Notes: generated by a model from the sequence alone, not told the origin. 64,000 nt of DNA from Nitrospira sp. (GCA_031315995.1 JALDRG010000018.1:1-64000); one strand, 5' to 3'. Numbered from the stretch's first letter, positions 8,469 to 17,626 are shown. Translations and numbers: made by a program.

Positions 8469-9989
8469 TTAGCGCGTGGATGAGCCGAGCGGAGGTGCAG
8501 GGGAGGTGTCGCCGGGCGTATGCCATCCTCCGCCGAGCGCTTTATAGAGGCTGACCATGTCGGTAAGACGGGCACGCTCCGTTTGCGCACGCTGGGTGTC
8601 CGCTGCCAGCATCGTTCGCTGGGCATCGAGGACATCGAGGTAGTTGACCAACCCTTTCCGGTAGCGCACCTCCGCCAGACCCACGGCGGCCGTGGCCGCC
8701 GCTGCCTGCTCACGTTGGCGCGTGAGTTGTTCCGTGCGGGCCTGTATCGACACCAGCAGGTCCGCCACTTCGCGGAAGGCGAGCAGAATCGTTTGTTGGT
8801 ATCCTTCCAACATCTGTTGATAGCGCGATTCGGCGGCATCCAGCCTCGCGACGTTGGTGCCGCCAAGGAAGATGGGCAGAGTGACCGATGGGCCGATACT
8901 GAAGTTCGCGCTGTTTCCCGTAAACCAGTTCGCGAACTCGACGCTTTGCAATCCACCTTGACCCGTGATGGACAAGGAGGGGAAGAAATAGGCGCGCGCT
9001 TGACCGATGCGGGCGTTAGCGGCCACGAGCGACGCCTCTGCTTGCAAGATATCCGGTCGCCGTTCCAACAATTGCGACGGAAGGCCCATGGGAATCTCCG
9101 GCTGTACGATGAGTTTCCGCAACGCCGTCGGTGCCAAGACCACGCTGCCCGGGGTCGATCCCGTCAACACCTCCAAGCGGTGTACTTCGACGGCGCGCAG
9201 GCGAGTCAGATCCGGGATCTGTCCCGCGCTTTCCGCGACAAGGACTTCCGTCCGTTTCACGTCGAGATCGGAAGCCAGACCCACGGACGCCCGCTTGGTG
9301 ATGATGTCGAGCGAATCCCGCCTCAGGACGAGGGCGCGTTGGGCGATCTCCACTTGTTCGTCTAACTCACGGATACGAAAGTACGCCTGCCCGACGTCGC
9401 CGATTAAGGTCAGCGCGATCGCACGGGCGTCCTGCTCGATGGCCTGCGCGTCTGCCGAGGCGGCTTCCAGCCCGCGGCGGATACGTCCCCACACGTCAAG
9501 TTCCCAGCGGAGATCGGCCGCCCCGTTCCAGAGATCAAAGCTGCTGCCGGGAGTGGCGAAGACTTGCGGCCTTGGCTGCTGGCCCGTGGCTAAGCCTAAT
9601 CCTGCTAATGTGTTCTTTGAAATGGAGATGTTGGTATAGCTGCCTTGTACGTTCAATTGTGGATAGAGTCCGGCGCCCGCTGTCGTGACGGCCGCGCGTC
9701 CCTCCAGCACGCGCGATACCGCGCGCCGGACGTCATGGTTCTGGGCGAGCGCGCGTTCAATGAACTGCGTCAGCTCCTGGTTGTGAAATGCGTGCCACCA
9801 GTCGGCCTCCGGCACCTTCTTGGAGGCGCCGGCAGCCAGAGGGACGGAGGCCATGTGTGTCCAGTCGGCGGGTGTCTCAACCGGTGGACGATGGTAGTTC
9901 TGGCCTTGCAGGCATCCGGTGACGGCCAGCGCCAGCGCCGCGAGCAGGGCTGAAATGACTCGCTGTCTCTTGCACGCGACCCGCTTCAT
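8469..9989 (-). CDS. NodT/TolC-family outer-membrane efflux lipoprotein
   Basis: A 506-aa protein with a lipoprotein signal peptide: the lipobox LAVTGC puts the acylated cysteine at residue 26. Two outer-membrane efflux protein repeats follow, seen in ALAQNHDVRRAVSRVLEGRA and GLAEVRYRKGLVNYLDVLDAQRT. LLERRPDILQAEASLVAANARIGQARA is the NodT-subfamily signature region. It forms the outer-membrane channel of the exporter whose adaptor, ATPase and permease genes lie immediately upstream; its ATG overlaps the adaptor stop (ATGA). Substrate not deducible. Confidence 0.94.
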   Translation of the reverse strand: MKRVACKRQRVISALLAALALAVTGCLQGQNYHRPPVETPADWTHMASVPLAAGASKKVPEADWWHAFHNQELTQFIERALAQNHDVRRAVSRVLEGRAAVTTAGAGLYPQLNVQGSYTNISISKNTLAGLGLATGQQPRPQVFATPGSSFDLWNGAADLRWELDVWGRIRRGLEAASADAQAIEQDARAIALTLIGDVGQAYFRIRELDEQVEIAQRALVLRRDSLDIITKRASVGLASDLDVKRTEVLVAESAGQIPDLTRLRAVEVHRLEVLTGSTPGSVVLAPTALRKLIVQPEIPMGLPSQLLERRPDILQAEASLVAANARIGQARAYFFPSLSITGQGGLQSVEFANWFTGNSANFSIGPSVTLPIFLGGTNVARLDAAESRYQQMLEGYQQTILLAFREVADLLVSIQARTEQLTRQREQAAAATAAVGLAEVRYRKGLVNYLDVLDAQRTMLAADTQRAQTERARLTDMVSLYKALGGGWHTPGDTSPAPPLGSSTR

Positions 9990-10978
9990 CGTGCCGGCTC
10001 CTCAGCGGGATGTTCTCCGGTCTGTGTCTGTGCGGGTGTCTCGACGGTTGTACGATCGATGAACACGTCGACTTGTTGCCCGGCATAGATCGGAAATCTC
10101 GGCCGCTCAAATCGGTAGATGATCTGGAGGACACGCGTATCGACCCGTTCGCTGTTATCCCCGGTCAGGGATTTTTTGGGAACAATGTAGGGCTCGATGC
10201 GAACAAAGGTCAGCGGAATCGCTTGCGACGTATTGCCTTTCAGGTAGGCGACGCCAGGCCGGTCGGGAGCGACCAAGGGAGCATTGACCTCATCCACCTC
10301 CGCACGGACTTGGAGTTGCTGCATGTCGCCCAGGAGCATGAGTGGTTCGGTCGCGCCGGTGGTCAGGGCGAACTCACCGGCTCGGACATTGACCTGCAAA
10401 ATCGTCGCGGCGCGCGGCGCCCGCACTGTCAGGCGTTCCAGGAGCATGCGGGTTTCGTCCCGCTGAGCCATGACTTGTTTCAATGCGGCTTCGAAACGGC
10501 TCATGGCGCGTTTCGCCATTTCCAAGGCATACCAGGTCCGTTTGACGTCGTCTTCACTGACTGCCCGGCTGTCGCGAACGGATTTCAGCCGCTTGAGTTG
10601 CGTATCGAAATCGGCGATGCGGTATTTTTGTTCTTCGATTTGGGCCTCTGCCGGCGGAATCGCGGCCTGGCGAGCCACGAGTTGCGCGCGGAGGTCTCGC
10701 TCGTCCAATTGCAGGAGCGGATCGCCCTCATGAACCCGGTCTCCGACCGACACGAATACTTTCGTCACGAGTCCAGCGGCCGGCGGGCCGATGCGGACGT
10801 TTTCGTTGGCCGCTTCGATGATGCCGGTTGCGGCAACGGTCGTTTCATAGGGGGACCGGGGTGGATCCACCAAGGGTGTCGGCATGGGCTGGGTTTTGCC
10901 CCCGGCCAAGACGACCCAGGCGGCCAGTACCACCCCGGCCCCGGCGAGCCAGACACTAAAGCGATTGAGGATGGTCAT
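9986..10978 (-). CDS. Periplasmic adaptor (HlyD/DevB-type membrane fusion protein)
   Basis: A 330-aa protein with one N-terminal membrane anchor (residues 8-27). A lipoyl half-motif, GPPAAGLVTKVFVSVGDRVHEGD, is followed by a helical hairpin (residues about 100-190), a second lipoyl half and a beta-barrel domain. It bridges the inner-membrane ABC pump to the TolC-like channel. It overlaps both neighbours by four bases, so the exporter subunits are translationally coupled. Pairing with an FtsX-type permease makes this resemble DevBCA or MacAB systems, which export glycolipids, peptides or lipoproteins. Confidence 0.92.
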   Translation of the reverse strand: MTILNRFSVWLAGAGVVLAAWVVLAGGKTQPMPTPLVDPPRSPYETTVAATGIIEAANENVRIGPPAAGLVTKVFVSVGDRVHEGDPLLQLDERDLRAQLVARQAAIPPAEAQIEEQKYRIADFDTQLKRLKSVRDSRAVSEDDVKRTWYALEMAKRAMSRFEAALKQVMAQRDETRMLLERLTVRAPRAATILQVNVRAGEFALTTGATEPLMLLGDMQQLQVRAEVDEVNAPLVAPDRPGVAYLKGNTSQAIPLTFVRIEPYIVPKKSLTGDNSERVDTRVLQIIYRFERPRFPIYAGQQVDVFIDRTTVETPAQTQTGEHPAEEPAR

Positions 10979-11736
10979 GCGGTCGCCTCTCTCTGAATCG
11001 GATGAATGCCGACAATACGGCCGTCGGTCAACTCCGCCATTCGATCACCAAACTGAAACACTCGACTGTCATGGGTGACGACAATGACGCAGCGATCGGG
11101 CGCTCGCCCCACGTCTCGAATCAATTCCATAATCTTCTGGCCATTGGGGCCGTCCAGGGCCGCGGTCGGTTCGTCGCACACCAACAGCTGCGGCTCATTG
11201 ACCAACGCCCGGGCGATGGCGACCCGCTGCTGTTGGCCGCCGGAGAGGTTCCGTGGCAGAAACTCAGTCCGGTCGCCGAGGCCGACGCGTTCGAGCATCA
11301 GCCGCCCTCGCGAGATCGCCTCTTTCTTGCCGGTCCCCTGGATCAGCAGCGGGATGGCAACGTTCTCCGCGGCCGTCAAGGCGGGCAGGAGATTGAACTG
11401 CTGATAGATGAACCCCATCGTTTGTCCGCGAAAACGGGTGCGTGTGCCTGGTGACATCTTGATCAGTGATGCTCCGAGCACATCGAGGTCGCCGGCATCG
11501 ATGTCTAAAATGCCGGCAATCGCCGACAACAAGGTCGTCTTCCCTCCGCCCGATTCACCGACCAAGAGCAGCAACTCGCCGAAATACACGTCGAGATCGA
11601 TGCCCTTGAGCACCGTGACCGTGGTGTCGCCGGACCCGAATGACTTGACGAGTCCTCGAACCTGCACGGCGATGGAGGAGGCCTCTCGCGCGCCGGATCC
11701 CTCTTGCGAGTGTGACGGACCAACCGTAGTCGTCAT
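10975..11736 (-). CDS. ABC exporter ATP-binding protein (LolD/MacB/DevA type)
   Basis: A 253-aa nucleotide-binding subunit: Walker A GESGGGKTT, Q-loop in FIYQQFNLLPALTA, signature LSGGQQQRVAIARAL, Walker B LLVCDEPTAALD and switch His in VVTHDS. The FNLLPALTAAENV segment places it in the LolD/MacB subfamily that pairs with FtsX-type permeases. Coupled by four-base overlaps to the permease upstream and the adaptor downstream. Confidence 0.95.
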   Translation of the reverse strand: MTTTVGPSHSQEGSGAREASSIAVQVRGLVKSFGSGDTTVTVLKGIDLDVYFGELLLLVGESGGGKTTLLSAIAGILDIDAGDLDVLGASLIKMSPGTRTRFRGQTMGFIYQQFNLLPALTAAENVAIPLLIQGTGKKEAISRGRLMLERVGLGDRTEFLPRNLSGGQQQRVAIARALVNEPQLLVCDEPTAALDGPNGQKIMELIRDVGRAPDRCVIVVTHDSRVFQFGDRMAELTDGRIVGIHPIQREATA

Positions 11737-12863
11737 CGAAAGACAATCGCCGGTTCAAGCCGGGCCAGTTTGATGATGCTGATGAGCGCCGACAACGTGC
11801 AAATCATGAGCAACGCGACAAAGACCAGCAGGAGCAGCGGCCAGGTTTCGACGAACGGCAGCTGCCCCTCTTGCGCGGTCAGCAGGCCGAATATAGTGGC
11901 GAGCCCGATTCCTACCCCGTAGCCCGTGATCCCCACGGTAAAGGCTTGGAGCAAAATCATGCGCGCCAAGGTGGTCGTGGAAGCCCCCATGGCTTTTAAC
12001 GCGCCGAACTGCCGCAGGTTCTCGACCGTGAACAGGTAAAACGTCTGCCCCGCGATGGCCATGCCGACCACGAACCCTAATAGAATCGTCGTGCCGAAGT
12101 TGATGCCGATCCCGGTATTCTTCAGGACCCAGCCGATGGTTTTCCAGCCGAACGCGTCGGCGGTGAACGCGCCCAACCCTGTATGGTCGCGGATGCGTTG
12201 GATGACCTCTTCGACCGGCGCGTCGTCTTTGGCCTTGGCGAGGACGTAGGACAGGGTCCGCCGTTCCCGAGGCACGTATCGCAATGCGCGTTCGTAGGTG
12301 GTGTAGACGACGGGAATGTTAGTGAAGGTTTTTTGGGTCTTGGCAATGGCCACGACGCGGGCCAGTTTGTCGTTGAGTTCGAAGACCGTGCCGACCGCCA
12401 TGATCTTCGGGCCGCCCATGCGTTCGACGGCCCATTGGTCGAGGGCCACGGCGTCCGGTTGCCGGAGGTCTTCGAATCGCCCCGCCAGCACTTCCGCGGG
12501 ACGGCCGATCAGGGTGGCAGAGTCCAGTCCCGTCAACGTAATCTGGTGATACTCTCCATTCGCGAGCCTGGCTCGCAACAGACCTTTATACAGAGGGACG
12601 GCCCATTCCACGCCGGAGATGCTGCGCACACGGTCGACGGTGGTGTCGGCGATCGGTTTGACCTCATCCACCTGCGCAATGCCGGGATCGGTGACCCAGA
12701 TCGGTACATTGAGATTGCTGATGCTGGATTGGGACCAGATCATGAGGCCCCAGAAGATGGAGCCTTGCTGGACGATCAGCATGACCGCAAACGTTAAGCC
12801 GCAGAGCAGCATGAGATATTTCGCGCGATCGCCGAAGAGCATTCTGAGGGCGACGTAGTTCAT
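11733..12863 (-). CDS. ABC exporter permease, FtsX/DevC type
   Basis: A 376-aa membrane protein with the MacB/DevC topology. One N-terminal helix (about 17-40) is followed by a large periplasmic domain (about 45-260) and three C-terminal helices (about 270-300, 315-340, 345-370). The FGALKAMGAS motif before the second helix is diagnostic for FtsX-type permeases. Start and stop overlap the adjacent genes by four bases. The N-terminal reading (ALRMLFGDRAKYLMLLCGLTFAVMLI) is closer to cyanobacterial DevC than to MacB. Confidence 0.92.
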   Translation of the reverse strand: MNYVALRMLFGDRAKYLMLLCGLTFAVMLIVQQGSIFWGLMIWSQSSISNLNVPIWVTDPGIAQVDEVKPIADTTVDRVRSISGVEWAVPLYKGLLRARLANGEYHQITLTGLDSATLIGRPAEVLAGRFEDLRQPDAVALDQWAVERMGGPKIMAVGTVFELNDKLARVVAIAKTQKTFTNIPVVYTTYERALRYVPRERRTLSYVLAKAKDDAPVEEVIQRIRDHTGLGAFTADAFGWKTIGWVLKNTGIGINFGTTILLGFVVGMAIAGQTFYLFTVENLRQFGALKAMGASTTTLARMILLQAFTVGITGYGVGIGLATIFGLLTAQEGQLPFVETWPLLLLVFVALLMICTLSALISIIKLARLEPAIVFR

Positions 12864-13276
12864 TCGTTGTCCTCATGGGCCAGAGTGGTCGGGGCATAGG
12901 CTACGACGCGCGGCGATTGCGGGAGGTTCACTTGATCATGCCGATGGAAAAAATAGGTGCAAATCTTGGCGATGGGGCAGCCATGGTGGAGCGCGACGGT
13001 CCAGAATCGCCGGACATGTTGGCCGTTCGGCTGTTGATCTTCATCCATGAGACGCAGTGGGCCGGGAAATGAATTGGCGAAGGTGATGCCTTTAGCGGCA
13101 AATCGCTCCACGAGTCCCTCGGTGAGAAAGTCGAGAATTTCTCCGCACCAGGAGAAGCGGCGCCCATCTCTGCTCGCCTCGCCGGAGGGGAGTAACTCGG
13201 TCTCCCGTTCGGCGACATATGCTTGAATCTCATGACCGACGATCTCGGGTGTCGGTGGCGGAGTCTCTTCTTTCAT
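12860..13276 (-). CDS. Hypothetical protein, first gene of the exporter operon
   Basis: A 138-aa soluble protein with no signal peptide and no recognised domain. Its stop overlaps the permease start (ATGA), so it is the leading gene of the exporter operon. A sigma-54-type promoter lies just upstream (13291-13305). With the predicted transcript start only a few bases before the ATG there is little room for a ribosome site (the upstream bases read GAACTCCTCC). The gene may be read leaderless, or its real start may be a non-ATG codon further in. Function unknown. Confidence 0.65.
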   Translation of the reverse strand: MKEETPPPTPEIVGHEIQAYVAERETELLPSGEASRDGRRFSWCGEILDFLTEGLVERFAAKGITFANSFPGPLRLMDEDQQPNGQHVRRFWTVALHHGCPIAKICTYFFHRHDQVNLPQSPRVVAYAPTTLAHEDNE

Positions 13277-13290
13277 GGAGGAGTTCTAAA

Positions 13291-13305
13291 GCAGGGGCGA
13301 TGCCA
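13291..13305 (-). promoter_or_regulatory. Candidate sigma-54 (-24/-12) promoter of the exporter operon
   Basis: Minus strand reads TGGCATCGCCCCTGC, with GG at 13304-13303 and GC at 13292-13291, exactly ten bases between them as sigma-54 RNA polymerase requires; TGGCA is a full match to the -24 box. It lies 15 bases upstream of the first exporter gene and about 140 bases downstream of the palindrome after the activator gene, a normal enhancer distance. Confidence 0.6.
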
Positions 13306-13434
13306 GGAGTGAGCTCATCTTCATGTAGGCGGTTAAGTGATTGAAAGCGTGCGAGAATATTTGATCTATGCGGAAAGTTCCGGCGATGGATGATTAGGGG
13401 GAAGTGCCGAGATCTAGGCAGGACAAGATCAGCG

Positions 13435-13452
13435 CTGCCCACATATGGGCAG
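13435..13452. promoter_or_regulatory. Upstream activator palindrome (enhancer) for the exporter operon
   Basis: CTGCCCA-CATA-TGGGCAG, with perfect 7-base arms, sits directly after the stop codon of the sigma-54 activator gene and upstream of the -24/-12 promoter. The inner 16 bases (13436-13451) are identical, on the opposite strand, to the palindrome at 15489-15504 over the activator's own start codon. Two exact copies at these two places argue for the binding site of the activator itself. Confidence 0.65.
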
Positions 13453-15495
13453 TTATGAGGCCGGTCTTGGAGGGCGACTGATTTCCAGCTTTTTCATGCG
13501 GTGTTGGAGGGTCGACCGTTTCATGCCTAATTTCTCGGCCGCACCCTGCTTGCCCGCCAAGATCCAATTGGTTCGGGAAAGTGTTTCGACGATGTGAGCG
13601 CGTTCGGCCTCTGCCAGCGTACGTGGCTCGGGAGCCTGCTCATCCCCACGACCTAGCCCATCCAATTCGTCGATGGTCAGAATCGGTCCCTGGCTCACGA
13701 TGACGGCGCGCTCGATCACATGCTCGAGTTCGCGGACATTTCCGGGCCAGTCGTAGGCAGACAGGGCTTTGAGCGCTGCGCTGTTGATTCGTGTGAGGGA
13801 CTTTCGGTGGCGGAGACTATATTTTTGTGTAAAGTGGCGCGCCAGCAACGGGATATCCTCGCGCCGTTCCCGCAGAGCCGGCAGGCGGAGCGGAAACACA
13901 TTGAGGCGATAGAACAGATCCGCGCGAAATGCGCCGCGTTTGATGGCTTGATCCAGATCGACGTTGGTGGCGGCCAGAACTCGCACATCGACGCGAATGG
14001 TTTGGCTTCCACCGACCCGATTGAATTCTTGCGCCTCTAGCACGCGGAGGAGTTTCATTTGCAAATCGATCGGGAGTTCCCCCACCTCGTCCAGGAAAAT
14101 CGTGCCTCTGTGCGCCAATTCAAAGCGGCCCAGCTTGCGGGAGGTCGCGTTGGTGAAGGCGCCCCTTTCGTGACCGAAGAGTTCGGACTCGATGAGGGTG
14201 GGTGGAAGCGCGGCACAGTTCACCGTAATCAGCGCGTTCTGTTGGCGCGGCGAGAGTTGGTGAATGGCTTGCGCCACCAGTTCCTTGCCCGTACCGGTTT
14301 CTCCGGTGATGAGGACGGTGGAATCGGTGGGGGCCACCTGTTCAATGGCCTTGAGCGACTTCTGAAGCGCGGCGCTGTCGCCGACTAGGCTTTTCAGGTC
14401 CAGAGACGCGCCCATCTCTTTCCGAAGGTAGACGTTCTCCTGCTCCAATTGATCCTTGAGCTGTCGGATCTCCTCGTATGCCGAGAGGTTGGCGATGGCG
14501 TGCGACAGGTGAAAGCCGATTTGTTCCACCAGCGCCAGATCGCGTTCGGAGAAGGCGTTTCGCCGCTTGCTTCCGATCGCCAGGAAGCCATAGGGCGCTC
14601 CGCGCACCAGGAGTGGGCAGAGCATGGCGGAGAACACGCCGAGCGATTCGAAATAGCCATGTTCCGCAAATCGCTGCTGGTTATGTCCGGTCAAGAGCAG
14701 CGGTTTGCCCGTGGTCAGGATTTCGGCCGCCGCCATGCGTTCGAAAGGAAATTGTCGCAGCGCATTCTGGTCGACCGCGACGCCTTCGCAGGAGACGATC
14801 TCAAACCAGCGGTTGTGAGAGTCGCCGACAAATCGCACAAGACCGGTCACGTCGGGGTGGATGACCTCCCGCAGAATCGGTTGAATCGAATGGATCAGGG
14901 TGTTGAGGGTCATCGTGCCGAATATAACCTGGCTGTTGATCGCGACTAGCGTGTTGCGTTCTTCGGCGGCTAAGACGGCGGTCAGGACCGGGGCGACGTG
15001 GAGGCCCAACAGATCGAAGAATACACGGTCTTCTTCAGAAAAAGTGTCGGGCCTTCCCGGCGACACGGCCGCCATGATGCCTAACGTCTTGACCATCGCG
15101 TCGGCTCCGGACTCCGAAGGCATTCGGATCGGGGAGACAAGGACTGAGGTGCCCCGGCAAATTTGTGGATCAAGGGCCTGCGCCTCGGTCCAAGGAGAGG
15201 TGCTGAGGTCGTTCGTCACTATGGCCTGTCCGGCGAGCACGGCCGCTTCCTTGATGGTCCCGGCTGCCGGCAATTGCGCGATTGGAAAGGCAGGGGAGGC
15301 AGGGTCGCGCAAACTCTCCGATACAGGGGAGAACGCTGCGGTAGTTTGGCTGTACAGGTAGAGGCCGATGACGTCGCAGCTCAGGACAGGTGCAAGCTCG
15401 TGCTGGAGGCGTTCATCGAACTCACGGAGTGTCTTCGCCTGGAGCAGTGCGCTAAGAATGCGAAAGTGATCCCGCGTAGTTGTTGTGGTGCCCAT
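13453..15495 (-). CDS. GAF-domain sigma-54-dependent transcriptional activator (FhlA-like)
   Basis: A 680-aa protein from ATG 15495, with AAGG about nine bases upstream. The frame is open to 15711, but the extra residues look non-coding. Two GAF sensor domains (about 15-170 and 195-345) precede a AAA+ domain with Walker A GETGTGKE and Walker B TIFLDEVGEL. The sigma-54 contact loop reads GAFTNA rather than GAFTGA. The FRADLFYRL arginine segment is intact and a Fis-type HTH ends the protein (KLGMKRSTLQHRMKKL). No receiver domain is present, so it should sense a ligand through GAF. It probably controls the adjacent exporter operon and itself through shared palindromes. Confidence 0.92.
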   Translation of the reverse strand: MGTTTTTRDHFRILSALLQAKTLREFDERLQHELAPVLSCDVIGLYLYSQTTAAFSPVSESLRDPASPAFPIAQLPAAGTIKEAAVLAGQAIVTNDLSTSPWTEAQALDPQICRGTSVLVSPIRMPSESGADAMVKTLGIMAAVSPGRPDTFSEEDRVFFDLLGLHVAPVLTAVLAAEERNTLVAINSQVIFGTMTLNTLIHSIQPILREVIHPDVTGLVRFVGDSHNRWFEIVSCEGVAVDQNALRQFPFERMAAAEILTTGKPLLLTGHNQQRFAEHGYFESLGVFSAMLCPLLVRGAPYGFLAIGSKRRNAFSERDLALVEQIGFHLSHAIANLSAYEEIRQLKDQLEQENVYLRKEMGASLDLKSLVGDSAALQKSLKAIEQVAPTDSTVLITGETGTGKELVAQAIHQLSPRQQNALITVNCAALPPTLIESELFGHERGAFTNATSRKLGRFELAHRGTIFLDEVGELPIDLQMKLLRVLEAQEFNRVGGSQTIRVDVRVLAATNVDLDQAIKRGAFRADLFYRLNVFPLRLPALRERREDIPLLARHFTQKYSLRHRKSLTRINSAALKALSAYDWPGNVRELEHVIERAVIVSQGPILTIDELDGLGRGDEQAPEPRTLAEAERAHIVETLSRTNWILAGKQGAAEKLGMKRSTLQHRMKKLEISRPPRPAS

Positions 15496-15505
15496 ATGTG
15501 GGCAC
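15488..15505. promoter_or_regulatory. Palindrome over the activator start codon (autoregulatory site)
   Basis: GTGCCCA-TATG-TGGGCAC has perfect 7-base arms. Its 16-base core is the reverse complement of the core at 13436-13451. The start codon of the activator gene (15493-15495, minus strand) lies inside it, so binding would be expected to block transcription or translation start. Confidence 0.55.
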
Positions 15506-15581
15506 CTTAGCATGTCTCGGTTATCAATGGAAAGCCGAAGAAGGCCGAGTGGAAAGGCCTGACTGGTTAGCCAGCAGGCTG

Positions 15582-17051
15582 CTAGAGCTCCCGATCGATA
15601 TTTCGCGCTTTGAGCGCATCCAGACGAGGTTTGTCGAGCGTGATGTAAATGGTTTTTTCTTGAGTGACGGTGACCGCTCCTGGTGCTTGCCCCTTCGCTT
15701 TTTTGACCCACTTACGGCGCGTGTAGATGACGTCGCCCTTGCCGCTTTTTTTAAGATCACTATAGAGCAACGCCAGTGTGGCTGCGTCCCGTATCGTTTC
15801 GGGCGGCGGTTCGGTGCCTTTTTCCAGGCGCACGACGACATGTGAGCCCGGTGTGCCCCGAGCATGGAGCCAGAGGTCTTCGCTCTTGGCTAGACTGAAT
15901 GTCAATTCGTCGTTCTCGCGGGCGTTGCGTCCTACAAAGATCTGATGGCCGTCGGATGAGATGAAGCGTCGAAACGGTCCGCGGTGTGTCTCGACGGCGG
16001 CTCGCTTCCGACCGGGGCGCGAGATGGTGGACGGCGTGGTTCGTGGTTCACGGTTCGGCGCCTGCCAGGTTCCGTTCTTGATGGTTGCTAACTCGGTCTG
16101 GAGCTGCTGGACTTCCACCTCAATGGCCGCCACGCGCGGAGAAATTTCCCGCTGAGCCGATACGAACTTCCGATACTTGGCGAAGTACGCATCCATGTTG
16201 GCCTGCGGCCCTTTGGTGGGATCGAGCGGAATGGTCAATTCCGGCAGTCGCTCATCGTAATAATCCACGACCGAGGCGGTGGTCAGCCCTTTCTTGAGCA
16301 AGCCAAGATTGGCTTTCAACAGTTCGCCGTATCGTGCGTAGGGTTCGTATCGTCCGGCCTGTTCGAGATCGCGACGGAGCGCTGACATGCGGCGCAGGAG
16401 TTTCTTGAGGTGCTTCCGCAGAATCGACTCTCGCTCTCGGATCTGTGTGAGATGCGACAGCTCGGCTTCGCGACCCCCGTAGAGGGTCTCCAGTCTCGAT
16501 GAGAGCGGGAAGGGATCGGACTCGGTCGAAGGCTGAGGCTTCGATTCCGGTGCGGGAGTGGCCACGTCGGACGGCGATGATCGCAACGGCGTCGGCGACG
16601 GTGCCTGATAGCCCTGGCCCACCCGGTCTCTATTGTGACGAAGCGTCGCGAGCACACGCGACTCTCCGTCGAGTAAAAGCAGGTCCGCGTGACGACCGAA
16701 CAGTTCTGCGATCAAAGCGACCGGCCCGTCCCGACTCGTCAGGTCCAGTCGAACGATGCGATCGCCGGGTATTTGTGCGAGGCCATCAATACGCGCGCCC
16801 TGTATCCGAGCCCGCAGCAGTTGGCAGAACGCCGGCGGGGTCGGCGGGTTGGGAAGATTCTCACGTACGAGGTGTACCCGTGCGGTTTCGTCGCGCACGG
16901 AATAGAGCAACCGACGAGTGTGACCGGGGACACGAACCTCCAATAACAGAGAGGAGGAAAACGGTTGGAATATTTTCTGGATCCAGCCTTCGGCCAGGGC
17001 CGGCGCCAGTTCTTGAACAATGCAAGCAATTTCTGTCGCGGTCAGCGCCAT
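15582..17051 (-). CDS. rqcH: NFACT-family protein (RqcH / Rqc2 homologue)
   Basis: A 489-aa protein from ATG 17051; an ATG at 17111 would add 20 unlikely residues. The N-terminal NFACT-N domain (about 1-180) precedes a long coiled-coil (about 230-350, rich in charged heptads such as ILRKHLKKLLRRMSALRRDLE). The C-terminal NFACT-R domain (about 380-489) carries DLWLHARGTPGSHVV and KGDVIYTRRKWVKK. RqcH binds obstructed 50S subunits and adds alanine tails to stalled nascent chains. The homologue is rather short, with a poorly conserved region around 185-215. Monocistronic by spacing. Confidence 0.88.
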   Translation of the reverse strand: MALTATEIACIVQELAPALAEGWIQKIFQPFSSSLLLEVRVPGHTRRLLYSVRDETARVHLVRENLPNPPTPPAFCQLLRARIQGARIDGLAQIPGDRIVRLDLTSRDGPVALIAELFGRHADLLLLDGESRVLATLRHNRDRVGQGYQAPSPTPLRSSPSDVATPAPESKPQPSTESDPFPLSSRLETLYGGREAELSHLTQIRERESILRKHLKKLLRRMSALRRDLEQAGRYEPYARYGELLKANLGLLKKGLTTASVVDYYDERLPELTIPLDPTKGPQANMDAYFAKYRKFVSAQREISPRVAAIEVEVQQLQTELATIKNGTWQAPNREPRTTPSTISRPGRKRAAVETHRGPFRRFISSDGHQIFVGRNARENDELTFSLAKSEDLWLHARGTPGSHVVVRLEKGTEPPPETIRDAATLALLYSDLKKSGKGDVIYTRRKWVKKAKGQAPGAVTVTQEKTIYITLDKPRLDALKARNIDREL

Positions 17052-17369
17052 TTTCGGGACATCACTCCCAGCCCGCAGACATAGTGCCGGACTTTGATTC
17101 GTCACGGGCAAACAGGTTTTCAGCGGAGTTAGCCGATTCTACTCATTTTGGTCCCATGAGACCAATTCGGTCACAGCCGAGTCAATTTGTTGCGAGAGGA
17201 TCGGTTTTGGCGTTATCGCATCATTCGGCCAGCTAAAGAAATGATGTCGACGATCGGTGGCATCTACATTGCTTCTTTCCAGGTCGGACGGTTGTTGAGT
17301 GGTTGATGTGACAACAGATCTCTCAGGGCATGAAGGACATCTCAGAGACTGTCCGAAGGGAGGCGACTC
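17052..17369. other. Intergenic region, no feature recognised
   Basis: This divergent gap of about 320 bases separates the NFACT gene from a plus-strand zinc-ribbon gene. It must hold both promoters. I see no convincing coding frame or strong inverted repeat. Confidence 0.4.
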
Positions 17370-17597
17370 ATGACGTGCACGCGATGTGAAGGACTGATGG
17401 TGACGGATGACTTGGTCGATCTTCAGGAAAGTTATCACCCCATGCGGCTTCGGGGGCATCGGTGCCTGAGTTGCGGCAATGTGGTGGATCCGTTGATCCA
17501 GCGCAATCGCATGGTGCAGAACTCCCATCTCCATCCTGTCCTCTCTTTGGCTCCGGAGAAGCCGCTGCTCTTTGATCTCATCAGGTTGACGGCATAG
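17370..17597 (+). CDS. Small zinc-ribbon protein
   Basis: A 75-aa product with two CxxC knuckles (C3/C6 and C32/C35), a typical zinc ribbon. Charged and Leu/Pro-rich segments follow. A GGGAGG element about nine bases upstream of ATG 17370 supports the start. It is followed at once by a 24-base perfect palindrome. Small double-CxxC proteins of this kind bind zinc and often nucleic acid or a protein partner; the specific role is unknown. Confidence 0.72.
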   Translation: MTCTRCEGLMVTDDLVDLQESYHPMRLRGHRCLSCGNVVDPLIQRNRMVQNSHLHPVLSLAPEKPLLFDLIRLTA

Positions 17598-17602
17598 GCT
17601 CG

Positions 17603-17626
17603 CGCGAAACCGGCGCCGGTTTCGCG
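17603..17626. repeat. 24-base perfect palindrome after the zinc-ribbon gene
   Basis: The 12-base half-site CGCGAAACCGGC is followed without spacer by its exact reverse complement, five bases after the stop codon. It could form a very stable hairpin and end transcription, but no T-run follows. A protein-binding site is the alternative. Confidence 0.55.

Noticed and set aside
7340..8956. 538-aa version of the TPR protein
   Set aside because: The N-terminal 240 residues are a shadow of the outer-membrane efflux gene; a signal peptide and ribosome site mark ATG 8236.
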